Shown: piece after piece, positions 32,398-40,253 of the stretch
How positions within the stretch are numbered: the first letter of the stretch is position 1
Layout of the letters: each line of letters begins with the position of its first letter
Assembly: GCA_029553955.1 (NCBI GenBank)
Contig: JAKPJZ010000168.1
Coordinates: 26,250 to 90,249 of the forward strand
Origin: Chloroflexota bacterium
Lineage (GTDB): Bacteria; Chloroflexota; Anaerolineae; SpSt-313
Reading direction: 5' to 3'
DNA length: 64,000 bases
Translations under genes and position numbers: made by a program
The notes under the pieces: generated by a model
Databases searched by the model: none
What the model was told of the DNA's origin: nothing
What the model saw: only the letters and a program-made list of their open reading frames with translations

Positions 32398-33345
32398 CTA
32401 CAAGCGTGTGGCGAGCAGGCGGGCGCCTGCAGCCACCTGCTCGTGCGTGTTGCTGCTGTGGAACTCGCAGGTGCGCAGCGCTGCGCCAGGCAGGTAGGGC
32501 GCGACCATGCCCCAGTCGACCTCGCCCAGGCCGGCGGCGAGGTGATCGTGGATGCCGCGGACGTCGTGCAGGTGCGCGCCGACGATGCGCCCCGCCAGCC
32601 GTCGCAGCCAATCCTCGTGCCGGTCAAAGCCCAGGCGGTCGAGCGTCTGCGCGTGGCCCACGTCGTACCAAAAGCCGACGCGCTCGGGGTCCAGCTCGGC
32701 GAGGAGCGCCTCCATCTCGCTGAGCAGGGGGATATCGAGGTAGTGGTAGCGGTTCTCCAGGCCCAGGCGCACGCCGGCGCGCTCGGCATACTCGGCCAGC
32801 TCGGCCAGGCTGCGCCGCGCCGCCTCGAGGTTGGCGCCGGCCTGCGTGGCGCGCAGGGTCACCAGCCGCGCCTTTGCCTCGGCGTACTGCGGCGTCGCCG
32901 CCAAGCCGGCATCGAAGAGCGACCGCAGCTCGTCCTCCAGCCCTCTTTCCACATCGACCTGCCCGGGGTGCACCACGACCAGCCCCGCCCCCAGCTCGCG
33001 CGCCAGGTCGATGCTGCGCTGCACGGCGAACACGCCCTGGCGCCGCTGCTCCTCGTCACACGAGGAAGCGAGCCAGTTGCGCGCCTTGAGCTCGGCGGTC
33101 GAAATATCGGCCGGGCAGGGCTCGTGCACGCTGGCAATGGGGTAGCGCCGCGGGTCGAGCCCATGCAGCATGGCCGAATCGAGTTGGTGGTTCAGCTCAA
33201 AGGCGCGGAAGCCGAGCTGCCACCCCGCCGCAAAGAACCCGGCAAAGGGCGCAAAGCGTCCGACGCCCCACATCGTCGAAAGGGACGTGGTCACAGGCTG
33301 GGCCACCTCCCGACGTACGCTCAATGCCACTGTTGTGTCAGTCAT
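32398..33345 (-). CDS. Sugar-phosphate isomerase/epimerase (AP endonuclease 2-like TIM barrel)
   Basis: 315 residues of the xylose-isomerase-like TIM-barrel superfamily. Metal and substrate segments are YPIASVHEPCP, LVVVHPGQVD, VRLGLENRYHYLDIP (metal Glu), VGFWYDVGHAQTLDRLG (Asp/His), IVGAHLHDVRGIHDHLA (His) and TCEFHSSNTHEQV. Members isomerise or epimerise ketoses, inosose or hydroxypyruvate, or act in DNA repair; an operon partner of a kinase-like gene favours sugar metabolism. It is the last gene of transport cassette 1, 47 bp after the kinase-like gene. Confidence 0.82.
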   Translation of the reverse strand: MTDTTVALSVRREVAQPVTTSLSTMWGVGRFAPFAGFFAAGWQLGFRAFELNHQLDSAMLHGLDPRRYPIASVHEPCPADISTAELKARNWLASSCDEEQRRQGVFAVQRSIDLARELGAGLVVVHPGQVDVERGLEDELRSLFDAGLAATPQYAEAKARLVTLRATQAGANLEAARRSLAELAEYAERAGVRLGLENRYHYLDIPLLSEMEALLAELDPERVGFWYDVGHAQTLDRLGFDRHEDWLRRLAGRIVGAHLHDVRGIHDHLAAGLGEVDWGMVAPYLPGAALRTCEFHSSNTHEQVAAGARLLATRL

Positions 33346-33392
33346 CTACAGCCACCCAAGCGATCACTTTCATGAGACTGGCGACGGCCGCA

Positions 33393-34592
33393 TCAGTGTC
33401 CGCCCAGGATGGCGGCAACCTCGGGCGTCGTCCACAGCGCCGCGCCGCTGGTGTCGACCACCATGTCGCACATCGCCATCTGCGGCCGGTAGCAGCGCTC
33501 GGCCATCAGGAACTGCTCTCGGAAGTAGCGGTTGCGAAAGTACGTCGGCTCGTATTTCTTGCGATAGTCGATGTCGCGTTTCCACTTGCGCTTCATCCTC
33601 ACAGCGTCATCCGTAAGGTACACCACCTTGATGCCGATCAGACGTGCCGCCTCGGGGAGCAGGAACGGAAAGTTGCCCTCGATGAAGACCATGTCGGCGG
33701 GCTCGATCTCGACGGGGGTGCGGCCCGGCTTGAGCCGGCCGTGCTCGTCGTGGCTCGAGGTAGCATCGTAAAAGTCGTAGCGCGGCGTAGCGATCCTGCG
33801 CCCGCGGCTGATCTCTTCGAGGCTCTGCATAAAGAGCGGGTAGTGGATGGCCTCCCTGCCCAGCGAGCCGATGCTGCGCGCCTCGCGCCCGTCGCGGTCG
33901 GTCAAAAAGTTGTCCATTTCGATGGCGGCCACCTGCTTGCCCAGTGCGGCCAAGGCGCTGCGCAGGCGGGCGACAATCTCGGTCTTGCCGGCCGCGGTCG
34001 GCCCGGCGAGGGCGAGGAGGAGCGGCGTGCCCCGGACGGCGATGAGCCGCTGGACGCTCTCGATGAAGAGCTGATCGACCTCGGCGTTGGCGGCCTTGAA
34101 ATCCTTGTAGCCGACGCTCTGATAGCGCTCGAAGCGCTTCTGTCGCGCCGCGAACTGCCTGAACGGCCGGCCGCCCAGGTGCGCCAGCACCTCATCGGCA
34201 AAGTAGGTCGTGCGGTGCAGGAAAAAGAAGCCTCGGATGTCAAAGTAAAAGTGCCTGCGCACCCACGCGGCCGGGTAGGCGCCGGTGACCAGCCCCACGA
34301 AGAGCATGTTGGTCAGCCCGACAATCGCATCATCCAGCACAATCCGGTCGCCCACGCGTGGCTTGAGCTGGATGCCCCTGTAGAACTCGCTGCTGTTGAC
34401 CCGTTGCTCGACCGCCTCCCGCCTGTCGACACCGACGCCGGCCCAGCCCCCCGGCTCGGGGTACAGGTTGGCGAGCGCATAGCGGAACTCGTACAGCTCC
34501 ATCTCGCCGATGCCGGGGTTGATGCGCGTCATCCTGTCGTACAGGGCCGCGGAGAACACATCCGGGTTGTGCAAGCAGCTCGATGCAGACAT
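33393..34592 (-). CDS. Two-domain P-loop kinase (uridine kinase/phosphoribulokinase-like C-terminus)
   Basis: 399 residues. The C-terminal half is a P-loop kinase of the uridine kinase/phosphoribulokinase type: LALAGPTAAGKTEIVARL (Walker A near 195-205), QVAAIEMDNFLTDRDGR (nucleotide/substrate Asp), DMVFIEGNFPFLLPE (Walker B-like), and a basic lid RMKRKWKRDIDYRKKY. The N-terminal ~190 residues (ALYDRMTRINPGIGEMELYE ... YFDIRGFFFLHRTTYFADEV) are unlike any domain I recognise. GGGGAG precedes the ATG. Position in a sugar-phosphate cassette suggests a sugar or nucleoside kinase. Confidence 0.7.
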   Translation of the reverse strand: MSASSCLHNPDVFSAALYDRMTRINPGIGEMELYEFRYALANLYPEPGGWAGVGVDRREAVEQRVNSSEFYRGIQLKPRVGDRIVLDDAIVGLTNMLFVGLVTGAYPAAWVRRHFYFDIRGFFFLHRTTYFADEVLAHLGGRPFRQFAARQKRFERYQSVGYKDFKAANAEVDQLFIESVQRLIAVRGTPLLLALAGPTAAGKTEIVARLRSALAALGKQVAAIEMDNFLTDRDGREARSIGSLGREAIHYPLFMQSLEEISRGRRIATPRYDFYDATSSHDEHGRLKPGRTPVEIEPADMVFIEGNFPFLLPEAARLIGIKVVYLTDDAVRMKRKWKRDIDYRKKYEPTYFRNRYFREQFLMAERCYRPQMAMCDMVVDTSGAALWTTPEVAAILGGH

Positions 34593-34648
34593 CACATACT
34601 CCCCTGGAACTTTTTGCCACCCCTGCGCTAGGGCGTGTTTGCAGACCT

Positions 34649-34965
34649 GCGTAGCCTAGCAGGCTGTCGGAGAACCATCCCGTTACCATCAGCATCCTGG
34701 TAGCAGCCGGGCACTCTGCTCCGCCACTGCCCGGCTTTGATCCAGGAGGGGTTTTTTCGGGTTGGCTGGCCCAGCCAACCCGAAAAAACCCCCAAAGGGG
34801 CCCATACCGGGCTCGTGCGGAGCGCATAGCCGGTCACCAGCCGGGAGCGGTCTTCTCCGACAGGTTGCTAGGGCCTTGTGCCCGTTTCGCGTCTCCGCGG
34901 CACCGGATTCGCCGCCAACAACGCCCACGAAGCCGCCTGCGGCGGCCAAGGGGGGCTAGGCTACG
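34649..34965. repeat. Nested composite repeat with inner 45-bp palindrome
   Basis: Outer GCGTAGCCTAGC (34649) pairs with GCTAGGCTACG (34955). The middle pair is CTGTCGGAGAA (34664) with TTCTCCGACAG (34853). The inner palindrome 34748-34792 has 22-bp arms and a 1-base loop, GGGGTTTTTTCGGGTTGGCT. Flanking hairpins are AGCCGGGCA..TGCCCGGCT and ACCGGGCTCGTGCGGAGCGC. It fills the 389-bp gap 34593-34981, which has no gene. Confidence 0.85.
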
Positions 34966-34981
34966 GGTTTGCGAACGCGAC

Positions 34982-36562
34982 CTAATGCCTGGTGCACCTG
35001 ATGCCGCTGCCGAGCACCAGCGCCTCGTAGGCGCGCCTGGTCTTGCCATAGTCGCCGTCGCGGTCGAGCGCGATGCCCCTGCCGATGCCGCTCACGATCT
35101 GCCCGGCGCCAATGGCCTCCAGTTGCCGCTCCAGGTCTTCCAGCAGCGCGGGTGCGCTGCCCGGCTCGGTGCTGCGCCCGTCAAAGATGACGTGCAGGTA
35201 GACCCGGCTCAGGCCGCCGTCCCTGGCCATGCGCGCCAGCGCCAGCGGATAGTCGATGGAGCCGTGCGAGCTCTTTTTCGTGAGCAAGCCGATCAGGTGC
35301 AGGCCAGCGCCGCGCTGCCGCGCCTCGGCAATCGTGCGGCAGAGGACCTCGTTCGAGTAGAACGAGCCGTCCTTCATGGCGCGGTCGAGGCGCACGTCGT
35401 CTTGCAGCACCACGCGGCCGGCGCCGATGTTCATGTGCCCGGCCTCCGAGTTGCCGGACTTGCCCGCCTGCAAACCCACCGCTTCGCCCGCAGCCTGCAG
35501 CCTGGCGTACCCATAGCGCCGCGTGAGTTCATCCCACACCGGCGTGGGCGCGAGGTGAATGGGGTTCGTCTCGTCAGCGCGGCCGATGCCCCAGCCATCG
35601 AGGATGAGCAGCAGCACCTGCCGCGGCCCACCCCACGCGTGCTCGGGCGCCAGGCTCGCGCCATCCATGGCAGGCGGCTGGGTGAGGCCGAGCGCCTGGA
35701 GGACGGTCGGCGCGACGTCAGCCAGCCTGCCGTCACGCACGGCCACCGGCGCCGCCGCCTGCGGGTCGAGCAGCAGGAACGGCACCGGGTTGGCGGTGTG
35801 CGCCACATGGGGTGTGCCGCCGGCGCTGGCCATCTCTTCGAGGTTGCCGTGATCGGCCGTCACCAGCACGGCATAGCCCGCGGCCAATGCGGCGCGCACG
35901 ATCTGCCCTAGGCGCGCGTCGACCAGCTCGGCGCAGCGCATTTTGGCCTCGCGGCTCGTCGTATGGCCGATCACATCGCCGTTGGCCAGGTTGGCCACGA
36001 TCAGGCCGTAGCGCTGCGCGAGGCCGCGCTGCACCGCCGCGCCAACCTGCGCCAGGCTCAGCTCCGGCACCTGGTCGAACGCGACGCCCTGCGGCGACGG
36101 GATGCGCACGTCGTCTTCGCCCGCGAACGGCTGGTTGTGGCCGCCGTTGAGAAAGAAGGTGACGTGCGCAAACTTTTCCGACTCGGCCACGCGCAACTGC
36201 CGCAAACCGGCGCGGCTGACCACCTGGCCCAGGGTGTCGTCGACCCGATCGGGCGCAAAGGCGACCGGCAAGTCTCTGAAGCGCTCGTGGTACAGCGTGA
36301 GGATCACGAAGGTCAGGCCGCGCAGGCAGGCGCGCGGAAAGCGGTCAAAGCTGGGCGCGGTGAAGGCCTCGGTGAGCTGGATCTCGCGCTCGCCGCGGCG
36401 GCAGCAAAAGACGACGGCGTCGCCATCGCCGATGCGGCCGATGGGCCGGCCCTCCGCATCGGCCATGATGAGCGGCTCGAGCCAATAGTCGGTCTGCCCT
36501 TCACGGTACAGCTCGCGGACGGCCGCGGCGAGCGCGGCGCCGCCGCGGGTGAGATGATCCAT
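34982..36562 (-). CDS. gpmI: Circularly permuted 2,3-bisphosphoglycerate-independent phosphoglycerate mutase (iPGM/GpmI)
   Basis: 526 residues with every iPGM signature but in swapped order. Residues 1-304 match the normal C-terminal part (IGDGDAVVF 44-52; AESEKFAHVTFFLNGG 126-141; NLANGDVIGHTT 191-202; TADHGN 235-240; AHTANPVPF 254-262; LADVAPTVLQALGL 280-293). Residues 314-526 match the normal N-terminal part (VLLLILDGWGIG 316-327; SGNSEAGHMNIGAGRVV 369-385; HLIGLL 422-427; DGR 461-463; LDRD 499-502). All seven expected metal/nucleophile ligands are present: D196, H200, H255, D322, S372, D237, H238; Lys130 is kept. The ATG lies 2 bp after the HAD gene's stop. It either interconverts 3- and 2-phosphoglycerate or has a cassette-specific phosphomutase role. 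Confidence 0.9.
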   Translation of the reverse strand: MDHLTRGGAALAAAVRELYREGQTDYWLEPLIMADAEGRPIGRIGDGDAVVFCCRRGEREIQLTEAFTAPSFDRFPRACLRGLTFVILTLYHERFRDLPVAFAPDRVDDTLGQVVSRAGLRQLRVAESEKFAHVTFFLNGGHNQPFAGEDDVRIPSPQGVAFDQVPELSLAQVGAAVQRGLAQRYGLIVANLANGDVIGHTTSREAKMRCAELVDARLGQIVRAALAAGYAVLVTADHGNLEEMASAGGTPHVAHTANPVPFLLLDPQAAAPVAVRDGRLADVAPTVLQALGLTQPPAMDGASLAPEHAWGGPRQVLLLILDGWGIGRADETNPIHLAPTPVWDELTRRYGYARLQAAGEAVGLQAGKSGNSEAGHMNIGAGRVVLQDDVRLDRAMKDGSFYSNEVLCRTIAEARQRGAGLHLIGLLTKKSSHGSIDYPLALARMARDGGLSRVYLHVIFDGRSTEPGSAPALLEDLERQLEAIGAGQIVSGIGRGIALDRDGDYGKTRRAYEALVLGSGIRCTRH

Positions 36563-36564
36563 GG

Positions 36565-37296
36565 CTAGCGCGCCGGAAAGATGCTCAACAGCTCGCCGAA
36601 CTCGTGGATCGTATGGTCGGGCTGGCTGCCGTTGGCAGCAGACGGCTCCTTCTTGAACGTAGCAGGCTCGTACATGACAATGGCCATGGCAAAGCCGGCC
36701 CGGCGCGCCCCCTCCACGTCGCGGCTCGGGTTGTCGCCCACGTAGGCCGAGCGCTCAGGCGCCACGCCGGCGCGGCGGGTGGCTTCGAGAAAGATCTCGC
36801 GCCCCGGCTTGCGAAGGCCAACCCTCGACGACAGCACGACCGCCCTGAAGTAGGGCATAAGGCCGTCAGCTTGCAGCCAATCGGGGATTTCGGTCTCGGT
36901 GATGGTGTTGGCGATGATGCCCAGGCAGTAGCCGCGGCGGTCGAGCTCGAGCACCGTCGCTTTGACGTCGGGCCGCGCCACGCGGCGCCCATCGGTATCG
37001 CGCCAGAGGCGAGTCAGCCGCCCGGCGAGCGGCGCGATGCGCTCGGCGGGCCAGTCGGGCAGCATCCAGCGCGTCCACAGCTCGCTCTCCGGCGCTTCGG
37101 TCAGCGTCGCTTTGGCCTGCTTCCTGTAGACCTTGTACCTCTCCTCCAGCAGGTCGTGGAACGCCTCGGGCGTCTCGTCGGCCCCGACCAGCTCCACGAG
37201 CTGTCGCCTGGCCTGGGCCTGGAAGGGCTCATCCTCCACAACAATCCTGAGCGTGTTGCCCACGTCGAGGAAGACAGCGTCAATGTCGTGGCTCAT
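36565..37296 (-). CDS. HAD-superfamily hydrolase B (cassette 1)
   Basis: 243 residues. Motif I is VFLDVGNTL (nucleophile Asp, but Gly at the +2 general-acid position), motif II-like GIIANTITE, motif III Lys in RVGLRKPGREIF, and motif IV YVGDNPSRDVEGAR. A helical cap occupies about 20-105. Organophosphate hydrolysis is likely but the DxG motif is not the standard phosphatase DxD. It is homologous along its length to the HAD at 49347-50114 in cassette 2. A CT-repeat (GAGAGAGAG on the coding strand) precedes the start and may act as Shine-Dalgarno. It is coupled to the permuted gpmI. Confidence 0.82.
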   Translation of the reverse strand: MSHDIDAVFLDVGNTLRIVVEDEPFQAQARRQLVELVGADETPEAFHDLLEERYKVYRKQAKATLTEAPESELWTRWMLPDWPAERIAPLAGRLTRLWRDTDGRRVARPDVKATVLELDRRGYCLGIIANTITETEIPDWLQADGLMPYFRAVVLSSRVGLRKPGREIFLEATRRAGVAPERSAYVGDNPSRDVEGARRAGFAMAIVMYEPATFKKEPSAANGSQPDHTIHEFGELLSIFPAR

Positions 37297-37331
37297 GTCT
37301 CCAACTCTCTCTCTCTCTCTCGTCAAAGCAA

Positions 37332-37553
37332 GTGGGACGGGCTTTCGAGCCCGTCAATCTCGCCGGTGCAGCCGCGGCAGGTTGGGAAGCCTGCCCCACA
37401 TGCCCGTGGGATGGGCTTTCGAGCCCGTCAATCTCGCTGGTGCAGCCACGGCAGGCTGGGAAGCCTGCCCCACATGCCCGTGGGACGGGCTTTCGAGCCC
37501 GTCAATCTCGCCGGCGCAGCCACGGCAGGCTGGGAAGCCTGCCCCACGAATTG
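37332..37553. repeat. Three tandem 74-bp repeats
   Basis: Copies start at 37332, 37406 and 37480 and differ by a few bases. Each unit has two mini-hairpins, ACGGGCTTTCGAGCCCGT and GGCAGGCTGGGAAGCCTGCC, separated by CAATCTCGCCGG. They lie just upstream of the HAD B start, within the probable cassette-1 transcript. The 598-bp gap 37297-37894 holds this and two inverted repeats, and no gene. Confidence 0.92.
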
Positions 37554-37630
37554 CAGAGCGTCTGCCCAGGCTGACGACAGACCCGATTCTTGCTGCGCTA
37601 GGCGCAATACCCTTCAAATAGCGGACACAC

Positions 37631-37780
37631 CGTAGTAACGACTCCAGTCGTCGCGTCTCAAGCGGCCAATCGTGCATGCCTGCGACACCGACTGTTGTCA
37701 TCCGACGCGTCGGACCCGTCGGATAGCGCTGCAATGCCGGCTTGGCCACCATTCTGACGACGACTAGAGTCGTTACTGCG
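37631..37780. repeat. Inverted repeat with AGTAACGACT ends
   Basis: CGTAGTAACGACTCCAGTCG (37631) and its complement (37758-37780) pair with two mismatches over 23 bp, enclosing about 100 bases that contain ATCCGACGCGTCGGACCCGT. Confidence 0.8.
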
Positions 37781-37810
37781 GCTGCTGCCTTGTTCGAAAG
37801 GTATTGGCGC

Positions 37811-37894
37811 TAGTGGCTCGACGCAATGGTTCTGATGGGTGTAGCCTAGCCCCTTGTGGGCGTCGGAACCCATCAAAACCATTGCGCGCCACTA
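37811..37894. repeat. Inverted repeat ending at the HAD A stop codon
   Basis: TAGTGGC...CGCAATGGTTCTGATGGGT pairs with ACCCATCAAAACCATTGCGC...CCACTA with a 3-base bulge. The loop carries GTAGCCTAGCCCCTTGTGGG, also seen at 27511. The right arm abuts the HAD A stop. Confidence 0.8.
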
Positions 37895-38569
37895 CTAGGC
37901 GCACGACGCCAGGAAGATCGGCACGTTGAGCAAATCCACGAGCGACCGCGCATAATAGTCGGCCTGAGCCGTGGCGTCGTGATGCACGGCCACGGTGGCC
38001 ATCCCTGCCTTGCGCGCGCCTTCCAATTCCCAAGTATCGTGGCCCACAAAGGCCGACTCACTGGGGGTGAGGCGCGCTTGCTGCACCGCATTCAGGTAGA
38101 TGGCCGGGTTGGGCTTGCGCATGCCCAGCGCGGTCGAGCAGGCCATCACATCGATGAACTCGGAGACGCCCACCTCGCCGAGCCAGCGCATCTTGCGTTC
38201 GAGCGGATGCATCGTGTCGGTGATAATGCCCAGGATAAAGCCACGCTGCTTCAGGCCCGCGAGCGCCTCCCGCCCGCCGGCAATGGGCTCGATGTGGTTC
38301 GAATACTCGTTGATCTGCTCGATCATGGCCCGTCGCTGCGCCGCCGCAACGACACCATGCATCAGCAAGCACTCGTCCCAATACTGATCGGGGCTGATCT
38401 GCCCGCGCGTTGCCTGGGCGCGCAGCCACTGCTCGCGCAGCCGCTCTTGCCCGGTCAACTCGACGACAAACCCCTGCGCCTCGAGCATGCCGGCGACGTA
38501 CTTGTGTTTGGATGCAGGCCGGCGGTAAAAGATGCCGCCGGCGTCGAAAAAAACGCCCTTCACGGCCAT
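37895..38569 (-). CDS. HAD-superfamily hydrolase A (cassette 1)
   Basis: 224 residues. Motif I is GVFFDAGGIFY (nucleophile Asp followed by A-G, so no second Asp), cap helices span about 18-85, motif II is LGIITDTMH, the Lys motif is ALGMRKPNPAIYLNA, and motif IV is FVGHDTWELEGAR. The C-terminus QADYYARSLVDLLNVPIFL is closely matched by the cassette-2 HAD at 48668 (QADYYVGSLLGLLDVPIF), making them clear paralogues. AGGAGGACACTC precedes the ATG. The substrate is probably a phosphorylated product of the imported solute; the DxG/DxA motif makes phosphonatase-like chemistry an alternative. Confidence 0.83.
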   Translation of the reverse strand: MAVKGVFFDAGGIFYRRPASKHKYVAGMLEAQGFVVELTGQERLREQWLRAQATRGQISPDQYWDECLLMHGVVAAAQRRAMIEQINEYSNHIEPIAGGREALAGLKQRGFILGIITDTMHPLERKMRWLGEVGVSEFIDVMACSTALGMRKPNPAIYLNAVQQARLTPSESAFVGHDTWELEGARKAGMATVAVHHDATAQADYYARSLVDLLNVPIFLASCA

Positions 38570-38875
38570 GAGTGTCCTCCTGTGCCGGCCGATGTGGCCG
38601 GGCGGAGGAGCATCCTATCGGCCACACCAGCAGTGCCGGCGGCATGGGAGCTGCCTCTGCTTTGTGCGATGCTTGCCGCGTCGGCAGTGCCGGCCCGGCC
38701 GGCTACGGGCCGGCGCACGGGAGCCTGCTGTTCGGGAGGGGGTCGGGCCGTGGCGCGGCCCAACCCCCTCAGCGCGGGTCTTGTCTACACCCCAGCGTCC
38801 TGAGCATCGAGCAGGCCCAGGGCGGGCTACCGCTGAGACACTACCCCACGCTGCCCGAAGGCATGAACACGGCTA
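38570..38875. other. Gene-free gap with one hairpin
   Basis: The 306 bases between the receptor gene and HAD A hold a hairpin with 13-bp arms (38738-38750 / 38756-38768: GGGGGTCGGGCCG / CGGCCCAACCCCC, one mismatch) and a GC-rich stretch with many GCCGGC blocks. I see no ORF or promoter in it. The hairpin could attenuate transcription from receptor to HAD genes. Confidence 0.6.
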
Positions 38876-40138
38876 CTACTGGAGCAGGCTGATGGCCCAA
38901 AAGTCGCGGACCTTGGTGATTTGGTTGTACGCGTACTCTTCGTCGATGGTCCAGACATAGCTGCTCAGTTCCGCGTACGGGATGGCACCCTTGGGCGACT
39001 TGAGATCGGTACGAGGAGAGTAGTTGCCGATGACGTTCCAGGGTGCAAAGCCTTCCTCGGTGTTGACAAAGTCGATGAACAGCTTGGCCGCGTTGGGGTG
39101 CGGCGCGCCGTTGGCGATGGCCACGTACGCCGCCGTCTGCACGCCCATGATCGGCTTGAGGGTGGTGCAGGGCTCGAAGCAGAGCTTACCCTTCACGGTG
39201 TCGCGGTACTTGGAGTAGGAGGTAAAGCCAACCCCGGCCTCGGTCATGCCGAGCGCCGAGAAGGCCTCGACCACGTTGCCGCCGCTCGACGCGCACACCG
39301 GCTTGTTCTGGGCGAATCTCTTCAGCCACAGCCAGCCGGCATCGGGGGTATCGGCGTCCAGCACCGGGTCCTTGCCAAAGTGATCCTTGTAGGCAACAGC
39401 CAGCTCGTCCTTGTGGGCGACGATGGTCGCCAGGATCGATACCGTGCTGCTGTCGGTGAGCGGGTCCTCGATAAAGACCTTGCCCTTCCATTCGGGCTCG
39501 GTCAGCTCCCAGAAGTTGGCGACCGGGCAGCCACCGGGGTTCAGCTCGGTGTTATAGCCCAGCATGCGCACGCCAAAACGCGAGACGAGCAACGGATCTG
39601 CGAACTCCTGGGGCACCACCGAGACCAGCCGGTCGGGGATGAACTTCCACAGGTACTGCTTGGGCATCAGGTCGGCCGCGACCTCGCCGGTGTTGCTGCC
39701 GCAGAAGAACACGTCCTGCACATAGGTGCCCGACTTTTGCTCGGCGAGCGTCTTTTGCAGCACGTCGTCGCCGCCCAGGTCATAGCCCTCGAGGATGATC
39801 CCAGGGTACTTCTTTTCGAACGGTTCCTTGAGATCGGCAATGCGGGAAGAGTTGGAGTAGACGACTACCTTCCCTTCCTTCTTCGCCGCCGCCTCGATGG
39901 CGGCCCAGTCCTGCTTGGCGGGCGCATACTTGCCGAGCTCAGCGGCCTTGAGCCAGGCTTCGTTGGGGCTCAAGGTAGGCTCCGGCGGGGGTTGCGGAGC
40001 ATCGGTGGGCTTGGCCGGCTCCTGGGGCGCGGTAGTAGCCACAGGCTGCGGGGCCGATGTGGGCGCCGCCTGTGGTGCGCAAGATACGATCAGGGCGATG
40101 AGCAGGCAGATCGACGCGATTCTGACGAGCGCTTTCAT
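38876..40138 (-). CDS. ABC-transporter solute-binding lipoprotein 1 (AfuA/FbpA/PhnS type)
   Basis: 420 residues. The lipobox is LLIALIVSC, followed by a Pro/Ala/Thr linker, and then a periplasmic-binding-protein class II fold of the ferric/2-aminoethylphosphonate/hexose-phosphate cluster: GKVVVYSNSSRIADLKEPFE, YPGIILEGYDLGG, ANFWELTEPEWKGKVFIEDP, GVGFTSYSKYR and HPNAAKLFIDFVNTEEGF. The double-Tyr iron site of FbpA is not evident. It captures the solute outside the cell for the ATPase and permease upstream in the operon. AGGAGGGGAG precedes the ATG. It is paralogous to 44250-45545. Confidence 0.88.
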   Translation of the reverse strand: MKALVRIASICLLIALIVSCAPQAAPTSAPQPVATTAPQEPAKPTDAPQPPPEPTLSPNEAWLKAAELGKYAPAKQDWAAIEAAAKKEGKVVVYSNSSRIADLKEPFEKKYPGIILEGYDLGGDDVLQKTLAEQKSGTYVQDVFFCGSNTGEVAADLMPKQYLWKFIPDRLVSVVPQEFADPLLVSRFGVRMLGYNTELNPGGCPVANFWELTEPEWKGKVFIEDPLTDSSTVSILATIVAHKDELAVAYKDHFGKDPVLDADTPDAGWLWLKRFAQNKPVCASSGGNVVEAFSALGMTEAGVGFTSYSKYRDTVKGKLCFEPCTTLKPIMGVQTAAYVAIANGAPHPNAAKLFIDFVNTEEGFAPWNVIGNYSPRTDLKSPKGAIPYAELSSYVWTIDEEYAYNQITKVRDFWAISLLQ

Positions 40139-40253
40139 TCTCCCCTCCTGTTGTGTGGGAAACCGCTTGGCTGCTCAACAATGGCGTGCGCTGCCGTATG
40201 CAGGTGTCGCTGCAGTTGCTCCTCCTTTCCGGCGCGGGCGCGGCCGACACACC

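Noticed and set aside
34982..36562. Permuted iPGM as two genes joined by a frameshift or chimera
   Set aside because: The frame is continuous, both junction regions are short and free of repeats, and the start is tightly coupled to the upstream HAD gene.
37332..37553. CRISPR array
   Set aside because: The three units are contiguous 74-bp tandem repeats with no variable spacers, and no cas gene is present.
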